Origin: an uncultured Actinomycetes bacterium
GTDB taxonomy: Bacteria; Actinomycetota; Thermoleophilia; Solirubrobacterales; 70-9
DNA length: 64,000 nucleotides
Assembly: GCA_937907435.1 (NCBI GenBank)
Contig: CALCIA010000137.1
Coordinates: 1 to 64,000 of the forward strand
Direction of reading: 5' to 3'
This document shows positions 24,356 to 31,457 of the stretch, one piece after another. How positions within the stretch are numbered: position 1 is the first letter of the stretch; each line of letters opens with the position of its first letter. The notes under the pieces are model-generated. The model made no database searches and was not told the DNA's origin. It saw nothing but the letters and a program-made list of their open reading frames with translations. The translations under genes and the position numbers were made by a program.

Positions 24356-25363
24356 GTGATCCGCAAGGGGTCGATGAAGCTTTTCGTCGTTTCCGTAGTC
24401 GCTCTGGCGGTGCTCGCCATGTCAACCGCCGCCCTCGCCTCCGCGGCGGTCACCGGGGCCGGCTCGAAGGTGGCCGGCGTCGTGATGCCCAACTGGACGA
24501 ACGGTTTTCTGATCAAGGAAGGGATCACCGCGACCTATGGATCGGTCGGGGTCGAAGCGGGTCTCACCCAGCTCGACGCCCGCTCGGTCGATTTCGCCGC
24601 CGTCGACGCCCCGCTCAGCCCTCAGCAGGCCGCGGCCTGCAACGACTGCGCACAGATCCCGCTGCTGCTCACCGGGGTCGACATCGCCTTCCGGATCCCG
24701 GGGGTCAAGGCCCTGAACCTCTCCGGCGCGGTGATCGCCGAAATCTACGCGGGGAAGATCACCAACTGGTCGGACCCGAAGATCGCCGAACTGAACCCGA
24801 AGGCGAGGCTGCCCAAGCTGAAGATCACGCCCGTCTACTCGACGGAAGCGGGCGGTCAGAACTGGACCTTCACGAGCTATCTCGCCAAGGTGGGGTCGAA
24901 GAAGTCCGGTGCCACGACCACGGTCAACTTTCCCGTTGGCGTAGGCGAGCCCGGTGACGCGGGCGTCGGCGGCAAAATCGCCTCGACCAAGGGCGCGATC
25001 GGCTACGTCAGCGCGAGTTACGCCAATGCGCTCGACCTGACGACGGCGGCGATCGAAAACCGGGCCGGGGACTTCATCCCTCCGGAAGTCGGGACCTTCG
25101 AGGCGGCCGGTGTCACCGTGAAGAGCATCGAGCCGAGCGGCGTGGTGGACGCGACCGATCCGCCGAAGACGGCGCCCAAGGCCTATCCGCTCGCGATGTT
25201 CAGCTACGCGGTCGTCCCTCGCGCGGCCCCGCAGATGGGGTTCGTCCAGCAGTTCCTGAACTACGCGGTCGGCCCAGGGGCGAAGCTCGGCGAAGCGTTC
25301 GGGATCGCGCCGATGCCGAAGGCCGTGAAGACGGCCGCCCGCAGCATGATCGGCGCCCTCTGA
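24356..25363 (+). CDS. PstS-like periplasmic binding protein of the arsenic cluster, altered ligand loop
   Basis: 335 residues, clearly of the PstS family and closest in style to the PstS at 11933: signal peptide without lipobox, GAGSK at 34-38, D84 in DFAAVDAPL, Cys pair C95/C98 (ACNDC). The third phosphate-binding loop, RSDGSGTT in PstS, is replaced by STEAGGQNW (162-170), so Arg, Asp, Ser and both Thr that hold phosphate are missing. GST of the first loop is also changed. It therefore probably binds something other than phosphate, perhaps an arsenical, or acts as a sensor. GTG start behind AAAGGA. Stop overlaps the next ATG. Confidence 0.82.
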   Translation: MIRKGSMKLFVVSVVALAVLAMSTAALASAAVTGAGSKVAGVVMPNWTNGFLIKEGITATYGSVGVEAGLTQLDARSVDFAAVDAPLSPQQAAACNDCAQIPLLLTGVDIAFRIPGVKALNLSGAVIAEIYAGKITNWSDPKIAELNPKARLPKLKITPVYSTEAGGQNWTFTSYLAKVGSKKSGATTTVNFPVGVGEPGDAGVGGKIASTKGAIGYVSASYANALDLTTAAIENRAGDFIPPEVGTFEAAGVTVKSIEPSGVVDATDPPKTAPKAYPLAMFSYAVVPRAAPQMGFVQQFLNYAVGPGAKLGEAFGIAPMPKAVKTAARSMIGAL

Positions 25364-25704
25364 TGCACCCGGTCTCGGCGCATAGGCTCGTCGAATTCCT
25401 GCCTCTCACGGGATTCGCGCGCCGGCCACCGACGGTCCTCCGTCGGTGGCGCGCCCACCGGATCACAGCCCTGCTGCCGCAACTGATGGAAGAGTTCCAC
25501 GCCGAACGGCCGCCGGAGGAAGTACTCGACTGCGCCGACGCGGTGGTGGGCTATTACGAGGAGCGGCGGGGCTGCGCGCCTCGGCTCGGCCTGGCTCGCC
25601 GCCGCACCAGGGAATGTCTACGCGCCGGCGTCTGCGAGGGGCTCGTCGAAGAGCCGGTCACAGGATCGCCACTGTGGGCTTCCGGGAACCTGATACCTAC
25701 ATAG
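25363..25704 (+). CDS. stand-alone three-helix domain protein related to the C-terminal domain of the adjacent arsenate reductase
   Basis: 113 residues. ITALLPQLMEEF ... ADAVVGYYEERR ... RRRTRECLRAGVC matches the C-terminal 65 residues of the next protein (LTQLLPRLIEEF ... TDAVLSSFDDA ... QRRTADCLRADTC). In actinobacterial arsenate reductases this helical segment is described as a dimerisation domain. Here it exists both alone and fused. ATG overlaps the previous stop (TGATG), and GGGAGGA for the next gene lies just after it. Confidence 0.75.
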   Translation: MHPVSAHRLVEFLPLTGFARRPPTVLRRWRAHRITALLPQLMEEFHAERPPEEVLDCADAVVGYYEERRGCAPRLGLARRRTRECLRAGVCEGLVEEPVTGSPLWASGNLIPT

Positions 25705-25716
25705 GGGAGGAATGAA

Positions 25717-26334
25717 ATGAGATACGTCCTGTTCGTCTGTACCCAGAATGCCGGCCGCTCCCAGATGGCGCAGGCCTTCTTCGAGCGCTACGCGCCCGCC
25801 GATCTGCGGGCCGAGTCCGCGGGTCAGGACCCGCCCGTCGCGATCCATCCGGAGGTGATCGAGACGATGGCGGAGGTCGGTATCGACCTCTCCGATCGTC
25901 GCCCCAAGAGGCTCACGGTCGAGATGCAGTTGCACGCCGATTGGGCGATCACGATGGGATGTGGCGGCACCTGTCCCTACGTTCCGACGACCGTCGAAGA
26001 GTGGGGGATAGCGGATCCTGCCGGTCGGTCGAAAGAGGAGGTGCGGAAGATCCGCGACGACATCGCCGGTCGGGTCGAGGACCTGATCTTCCGCCACACC
26101 GACGACATCCGCAGCGACGACAGCGGTCACAAGCGGCGGCTGACCCAGCTGCTTCCCAGGCTGATCGAGGAGTTCGAGGGACAGCGCGAACCGGAGGAGA
26201 TCAGGGCCTGCACGGACGCGGTTCTCTCCTCCTTCGACGACGCGCCCATCCGCGGTCACGTCCTCTCGCTCGCACAACGACGCACGGCGGACTGCCTGCG
26301 GGCCGACACCTGTGAGGAGTTGGCATCGGTCTGA
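25717..26334 (+). CDS. arsC: arsenate reductase, LMW-phosphatase type, with C-terminal three-helix domain
   Basis: 205 residues. The LMW-PTPase fold gives CTQNAGRS (C8 nucleophile, P-loop), GCGGTCPYVP with further redox cysteines, and ADPAGRS with the general-acid Asp. Residues about 140-205 form the helical domain also encoded by the preceding gene and end in a CLRADTCEEL Cys pair. Reduces arsenate to arsenite for Acr3. Good Shine-Dalgarno (GGGAGGA). Confidence 0.9.
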   Translation: MRYVLFVCTQNAGRSQMAQAFFERYAPADLRAESAGQDPPVAIHPEVIETMAEVGIDLSDRRPKRLTVEMQLHADWAITMGCGGTCPYVPTTVEEWGIADPAGRSKEEVRKIRDDIAGRVEDLIFRHTDDIRSDDSGHKRRLTQLLPRLIEEFEGQREPEEIRACTDAVLSSFDDAPIRGHVLSLAQRRTADCLRADTCEELASV

Positions 26335-27542
26335 TGGGTGACAGCAGCAGGTCCAGTACGTCCGTTCGGGAGCGCCGACGCGCCGAAGGTCATCACAATC
26401 AACACCGGATGCCGAGGTCCATCAGCGACGAGCGGGAGGTGGAGGCACTCGGGGTGCCTACCGACACTGTGCCGCCTGCGGTCGTCCGTGGACTCTCGAC
26501 GCTCGACCGCTGGCTGCCGCTGTGGATCGCGGTGGCGATGGGCGTCGGGCTCGGGCTCGGGGCCCTGATCCCGGGCCTCGAGAGCGCCCTCTCCTCGGTG
26601 GCGATCGGCGGCACCTCCTTGCCGATCGCGATCGGCCTGCTGCTGATGATGTATCCGGTGCTGGCGCGGGTCCGCTATGAGGAGCTCGGCCGATTGCGCG
26701 GCGAGCGCGGTCTCTTCGTTTCCTCACTGGTCCTCAACTGGGTCATCGGCCCGGCGCTGATGTTCGCGCTGGCCTGGTTGATGCTGCCGAACGATCCCGA
26801 GTACCGGACCGGGCTGATCGTCGTCGGCCTCGCCCGCTGCATCGCGATGGTCCTCATATGGAGCGAGCTGGCCTGCGCCGATCGCGAGGCGACCGCGGTC
26901 CTGGTCGCGATCAACTCGATCTTCCAGATCGTCGCCTACTCGCTGCTCGGCTGGTTCTACCTCTCGGTGCTGCCCGGCTGGCTAGGGCTCGACACCGAAG
27001 GCTTCTCGGTCTCGATCTGGGAGGTGGCGCGGACCGTGCTCATCTTCCTCGGCATCCCGCTCGCGGCCGGATACCTCACCCGGGTGGTGGGTCTACGTCG
27101 GCGCGGTCGCGAGTGGTACGAGGGCAGCTTCCTGCCGCGGATCGGGCCGATCACCCTCTACGGCCTGCTCTTCACGATCGTCCTGCTCTTCGCCCTCCAG
27201 GGCCACCAGATCACCGGCAACCCGCTCGATGTCGTGCGGATCGCCCTGCCGCTGCTCGTCTACTTCGCGCTGATGTTCGCGATCGCTTTTGCCTGGGGGC
27301 GCGCCTCGGGCTACGGCTACCCGCGCACCGCGACGCTCGCCCTCACCGCCGCCTCCAACAACTTCGAGCTGGCGATCGCGGTGGCGATCGGCGTCTTCGG
27401 CGCCACCTCGGGTGAGGCCCTGGCCGGGGTGGTCGGGCCGTTGATCGAGGTCCCGGTCCTGGTCGGCCTCGTCTATCTCTCGCTCTGGCTGCGGGGACGC
27501 TGGTTCGCTCCCGGTGAGCGCGGTCAGCTGGAGGCGACCTGA
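26334..27542 (+). CDS. acr3: Acr3-type arsenite efflux permease
   Basis: 402 residues with about ten membrane segments. GLARCIAMVLIWSELACAD holds the conserved Cys of Acr3 carriers, and TAASNNFELAIAVAIG is the conserved later motif. ATG 26334 overlaps the arsC stop; an alternative ATG at 26409 would remove a Ser/Arg-rich leader of 25 residues. Exports As(III) with the proton gradient. It takes the product of both flanking reductases. Confidence 0.92.
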   Translation: MGDSSRSSTSVRERRRAEGHHNQHRMPRSISDEREVEALGVPTDTVPPAVVRGLSTLDRWLPLWIAVAMGVGLGLGALIPGLESALSSVAIGGTSLPIAIGLLLMMYPVLARVRYEELGRLRGERGLFVSSLVLNWVIGPALMFALAWLMLPNDPEYRTGLIVVGLARCIAMVLIWSELACADREATAVLVAINSIFQIVAYSLLGWFYLSVLPGWLGLDTEGFSVSIWEVARTVLIFLGIPLAAGYLTRVVGLRRRGREWYEGSFLPRIGPITLYGLLFTIVLLFALQGHQITGNPLDVVRIALPLLVYFALMFAIAFAWGRASGYGYPRTATLALTAASNNFELAIAVAIGVFGATSGEALAGVVGPLIEVPVLVGLVYLSLWLRGRWFAPGERGQLEAT

Positions 27543-27955
27543 TGGCGAACGCGCTCTTCGTCTGCCTCCACAACGCAGGCCGCTCGCAGATGAGCCGCGC
27601 CCTGTTCGAACGCGCCGCCGCCGGACGCCACGGCGCCGAGGCCGCCGGGACGCAACCGGCCGAGCATCTCCACCCCGCGGTGGTCGAGGCGATGGACGAG
27701 ATCGGGATCGACCTCTCCGATCGGACGCCGCGCCTCCTCACCCGCGAGATGGCCGAGCGGGCCGACGTAGTCGTGACGATGGGCTGCGGCGACGAATGCC
27801 CTTACATTCCAGGCAAGCGCTACGTGGACTGGGACCTGCAGGACCCCAAGGACATGCCGATCGAGGAGGTACGGAAGTTGCGGGAGGAGATCGCCCGGCG
27901 CATCGACGCGCTGGTCGCCGAATTGGACGCCGCCCCGACCGGGGGTCACGCGTGA
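27542..27955 (+). CDS. arsC: second arsenate reductase, LMW-phosphatase type
   Basis: 137 residues, P-loop CLHNAGRS near residue 8, GCGDECPYIP and WDLQDPKDMP with the catalytic Asp. It lacks the C-terminal helical domain of the first copy and is not a recent duplicate. TGATG coupling to acr3 and GTGA overlap with the GAPDH gene, so it belongs to the same transcript. Confidence 0.9.
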   Translation: MANALFVCLHNAGRSQMSRALFERAAAGRHGAEAAGTQPAEHLHPAVVEAMDEIGIDLSDRTPRLLTREMAERADVVVTMGCGDECPYIPGKRYVDWDLQDPKDMPIEEVRKLREEIARRIDALVAELDAAPTGGHA

Positions 27956-28971
27956 CGCGCGTCGGGATCAACGGCTTCGGGAGGATGGGCCGCCTCGGGC
28001 TGCGAGCCGCCTGGGGCCGCGGAGACCTTGAGTTCGCTCACGTCAACGAGATCGCGGGCGATGCGGAGACCGGAGCCCACCTGCTCGAGTTCGACTCGGT
28101 CCACGGTCGCTGGCCGGTCGCCGTCGAGGGAGACGGCGACCGCCTTCGGATCGAGGGCCACGAGGTCGGCTGGTCCTCCGCATCGACGCCCGAGGAGGTC
28201 GACTGGGCCGCCGCCGGCGTGGAGCTGGTGTTGGAGTGCTCCGGCAGGTTCCGCACCGTTGACTCGCTCGCTCCCTACTTCGAGCAGGGCGTTCGCAAAG
28301 TGGTGGTGGCGGCGCCGGTGAAAGAGGCCGGGGCGCTGAACGTGGTCGTCGGGGTCAACGACGATCCCGAGGAGCTCGCCGCCCACGACATCCTCACCGC
28401 CGCCTCCTGCACCACCAACTGCCTGGCGCCGGTGGTCAAGGTGATCCACGAGGGGATCGGGATCCGCCACGGCCAGATCACCACCCTGCACGACATGACC
28501 AACACCCAGGTCGTCGTCGACGCCCCGCACAAGGATCTCCGCCGGGCCCGTGCCGCGAGCCTCTCGCTGATCCCGACGTCGACCGGATCGGCCACCGCGA
28601 TCGGCCTGATCTTCCCCGAGTTGCAAGGCAAGCTGGACGGGCTCGCGGTGCGGGTGCCGATGCTGAACGCCTCGCTGACCGACTGCGTCTTCGAGGTCGC
28701 CCGGCCGACCTCGGTCGAGGAGGTCAACGGGCTCCTATCCGCCGCAGCCGGCGGCGACCTGGCCGGTATCCTCGGCTATGAGGAGCGCCCGCTGGTCTCG
28801 GTCGACTACCGCGACGATCCGCGCTCCGGGATCGTCGACGCGCTCTCGACGACGGTCGTCGACGACACCCAGGTGAAGGTGCTCGCCTGGTACGACAACG
28901 AGTGGGGCTACGCCAACCGCCTGGTCGAGCTGGCCGCAATAGCTGCGCGGACGGCGGTGGAGGCACACTGA
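27952..28971 (+). CDS. glyceraldehyde-3-phosphate dehydrogenase of the ArsJ arsenate pathway
   Basis: 339 residues. NAD-binding GINGFGRMGRL at the start, catalytic Cys in ASCTTNCLAP and catalytic His in TLHDMTNTQ, WYDNEWGYANR near the end. Placed directly before arsJ, it fits the known two-gene arsenate pathway in which GAPDH uses arsenate to form 1-arseno-3-phosphoglycerate. The GTG start at 27952 overlaps the previous stop; an upstream in-frame extension would run through arsC. Probably dedicated to arsenate rather than central glycolysis. Confidence 0.9.
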   Translation: MTRVGINGFGRMGRLGLRAAWGRGDLEFAHVNEIAGDAETGAHLLEFDSVHGRWPVAVEGDGDRLRIEGHEVGWSSASTPEEVDWAAAGVELVLECSGRFRTVDSLAPYFEQGVRKVVVAAPVKEAGALNVVVGVNDDPEELAAHDILTAASCTTNCLAPVVKVIHEGIGIRHGQITTLHDMTNTQVVVDAPHKDLRRARAASLSLIPTSTGSATAIGLIFPELQGKLDGLAVRVPMLNASLTDCVFEVARPTSVEEVNGLLSAAAGGDLAGILGYEERPLVSVDYRDDPRSGIVDALSTTVVDDTQVKVLAWYDNEWGYANRLVELAAIAARTAVEAH

Positions 28972-30263
28972 TGGGAGGTGCCGCCGCGACCACCGCGCCG
29001 CCGCCGCACCGGGCCGACCTGCGCAACTACATCCTGGTCACCGCGGCCTACTGGGTGGAGACCCTCGCCGACGGGGCGACCAGGATGCTGGTCCTCTTCT
29101 ACTTCTACGAACTCGGCTACTCGGCGTTCACGGTCGCCTCGCTCTTCATCTTCTACGAGGTCTTCGGCATCGTCACCAACCTGGTCGGCGGCTGGCTGGC
29201 GGCGCGCTTCGGCCTGCGGACGACGCTCTTCATGGGGTTAGGTACCCAGGTCTTCGCCACCGCGATGGTCGGCCTCTGCCCTGCCGCCTGGCTCGTCATC
29301 CCCTACGTGATGGTCTCACAGGCTTTTTCGGGCATCGCCAAGGACCTGACCAAGATGAGCTCCAAGAGCGCAGTCAAGCTGGTGGTTCCCGAAGGTGACG
29401 AAGGCTCCCTCTACCGTTGGGTCGCGGTCCTTACCGGCTCGAAGAACGCGCTGAAGGGCGTCGGCTTCTTCCTCGGTGCGGCAATGCTGACCGTGATGGG
29501 CTTCCAGACCTCGATGCTGGTCCTGGCCGGGTCGGTCCTCACCACCTTGGTCGTCGTCAAAGCGATGATGCACGGCCACCTCGGCAAGCCCGACGCCAAG
29601 GCGAAGTTCAAGCAGATGTTCTCCAACAACCGGGCGGTGAACGTGTTGGCGGCGGCGCGGATCTTCCTTTTCGCCTCGCGCGACGTCTGGTTCGTGGTCG
29701 GGCTGCCGGTCTACCTCGAGACCGTGCTCGGCTGGAGCTTTCTCGCCTCCGGCGGCTTCCTCGCCATCTGGGTGATCGGTTATGGCGGCGTGCAGGCAAT
29801 GGCGCCGCGCTTCATCCGCGGCCGTGAGGGGAGATCCGAGCCGGAGGGCCGCACCGCGACCTGGCTCGCCTTCGTCCTCGCCGCCTTCCCGGCAGCGATC
29901 GCGATCGGGCTGACCGCGGGCCTCGACCCGACGGTCGTGATCGTCGTGGGCCTGATCCTCTTCGGGATCATCTTCGCCGCCAACTCGGCAGTCCACTCCT
30001 ACCTGATCCTCGCCTACTCCGACGGCGACAAGGCAACGATGAACGTCGGCTTCTATTACATGGCGAACGCCGGTGGCCGGCTCCTCGGCACCGTTCTCTC
30101 CGGCCTCCTCTACCAGCTCGGCGGCCTCGAAGCCTGCCTCTGGACGTCGGCGGGTTTCGTCCTCGCCGCGGCGTTCCTCTCGCTCTGGTTGCCGAGCAAG
30201 ACGCCGAGTCCCAGCGCGCCCGCGACGGACAGGTCGAAGGAACCACTGCCGGGGGCAGTCTGA
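28971..30263 (+). CDS. arsJ: ArsJ, MFS exporter of 1-arseno-3-phosphoglycerate
   Basis: 430 residues, about twelve membrane segments. Family-typical stretches are RNYILVTAAYWVETLADGAT, GIAKDLTKMSSKSAVKLV and the early loop GWLAARFGLRTT. Its pairing with the upstream GAPDH is the defining context of ArsJ: the exported organoarsenical falls apart outside to arsenate and 3-phosphoglycerate. ATG shares its A with the previous stop. It ends the ars transcript; the next 198 nt to 30461 show no gene. Confidence 0.92.
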   Translation: MGGAAATTAPPPHRADLRNYILVTAAYWVETLADGATRMLVLFYFYELGYSAFTVASLFIFYEVFGIVTNLVGGWLAARFGLRTTLFMGLGTQVFATAMVGLCPAAWLVIPYVMVSQAFSGIAKDLTKMSSKSAVKLVVPEGDEGSLYRWVAVLTGSKNALKGVGFFLGAAMLTVMGFQTSMLVLAGSVLTTLVVVKAMMHGHLGKPDAKAKFKQMFSNNRAVNVLAAARIFLFASRDVWFVVGLPVYLETVLGWSFLASGGFLAIWVIGYGGVQAMAPRFIRGREGRSEPEGRTATWLAFVLAAFPAAIAIGLTAGLDPTVVIVVGLILFGIIFAANSAVHSYLILAYSDGDKATMNVGFYYMANAGGRLLGTVLSGLLYQLGGLEACLWTSAGFVLAAAFLSLWLPSKTPSPSAPATDRSKEPLPGAV

Positions 30264-30461
30264 CGAGGCGGCACCGCGCTGCTTACTCCTCGCGGTGTTC
30301 GGAGGTAACGGCCCAAGGGGGCGTCACGTAGCCATTGCGCACGAGGTCGCCGCCGCTGCCGGGCTCGTTCCACCGGCTCGCGACAGCGAGCGGCAAACCG
30401 CGATCGGCCGCCTTCGCGGTGGCCGCGATCGTGTCGTTTCGAGCTTGGCGGCCAGCCTAAA

Positions 30462-31238
30462 CTAGCCTATGCCGAGCGCCAGGTAGCGCACTCCGAGAGC
30501 CAGCGCAAGGACACCGAGTCCGCGTCGCAGAAATGCTTCCGGAAGTCGGGACTGAAGCCCGGCCCCGACGTAGCCGCCGAGCAGACCCCCGACGCCCATC
30601 GCGAGGCCGACCGTCCAAGACGGCGCGATCGAGCCGCTGTGACGGAGGCTCAGGGCCGCATAGGCGACCACACCGACGATCGAGGTCAGGAAGGTGGAGG
30701 CCAGCGCAGCCGGGGCGACCTCGATGATCGAGAACCCCATCCCGACGAGCATCGGCCCGAGAAGCGACCCGCCGCCGATCCCGTAGATGCCGCCGATCGT
30801 GCCGACGATCAGTGCCAGGACCGTGATCCTCCTGTCGTTTGGCTCGGGGGGTTCCCGTGAGCCCGTGGGGGAGAGTCCCGAGGCAATCCAGCCACCGAGG
30901 GGGATAAGCACTGCGGCGATCACCAGGTAGAAGGCCTTCGGACCCGAGAGGAGCTCGACGCGGATCACCGCGCCGATGATCACCCCCGGCGACGTGCCGA
31001 CGACGAGGGCCGTCGTCAGTGGCGCCTCGGTCACCGCCCGACGCCCGTAACGGGCGAGGGCGCCCGGGGTGGCGAGGATGTTGTAAAGCAGATTGGTGGG
31101 GGTGATCGACGGGCTGGGCGTGTGCAGGATGCTCGCCTGCACGGGGACCAGGAATACGGCGCCGGAGATCCCGACCGGTGCGGTGATCGTTGCGATCAAA
31201 AACGCGATGGCCGCGCCGAGCAAGGCGTGTCCGGTCAT
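30462..31238 (-). CDS. TauE/SafE-family (TSUP) membrane permease
   Basis: 258 residues with seven to eight membrane segments. The duplicated family motif is visible as PVGISGAVFLVP and GTIGGIYGIGGGSLLGP. TSUP carriers move sulfite, sulfonates or other small anions; the substrate is not identifiable. ATG 31238 has TAGGCT about 9 nt upstream. Convergent with arsJ and divergent from the phosphoesterase gene. Confidence 0.82.
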   Translation of the reverse strand: MTGHALLGAAIAFLIATITAPVGISGAVFLVPVQASILHTPSPSITPTNLLYNILATPGALARYGRRAVTEAPLTTALVVGTSPGVIIGAVIRVELLSGPKAFYLVIAAVLIPLGGWIASGLSPTGSREPPEPNDRRITVLALIVGTIGGIYGIGGGSLLGPMLVGMGFSIIEVAPAALASTFLTSIVGVVAYAALSLRHSGSIAPSWTVGLAMGVGGLLGGYVGAGLQSRLPEAFLRRGLGVLALALGVRYLALGIG

Positions 31239-31333
31239 GGGTGCGGGAGCCTACGGGAATCGATCTTTTCTTGATCGATTGCGTCAACTTTAGGCCGCCG
31301 GCCCGGCCCGTTCTCAGCTTCTTTTCCGAACGT

Positions 31334-31340
31334 TCACAAA
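31334..31340 (+). promoter_or_regulatory. possible PHO half-site upstream of phosphoesterase gene
   Basis: TCACAAA preceded by CGT, in the same orientation relative to the gene as the pst sites. The partner repeat 11 nt upstream (TTTCCG) is poor, so this is a weak call. It lies about 120 nt before the start codon. Confidence 0.25.
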
Positions 31341-31457
31341 GCGGCAACCTAGGGAGCCTCAGGCAGGAAGAGCCTTCCCGCGAGCCTCGCGCGCACCCCG
31401 TCTCGTCCGCGGGCGTCGCCCTTTCCGGACCGTAGTCATCCAAAGGAGTCGAGAGCT

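Noticed and set aside
27514..27951. N-terminal extension of GAPDH
   Set aside because: It overlaps arsC in another frame; GAPDH similarity begins with GINGFGRMG right after the GTG at 27952.
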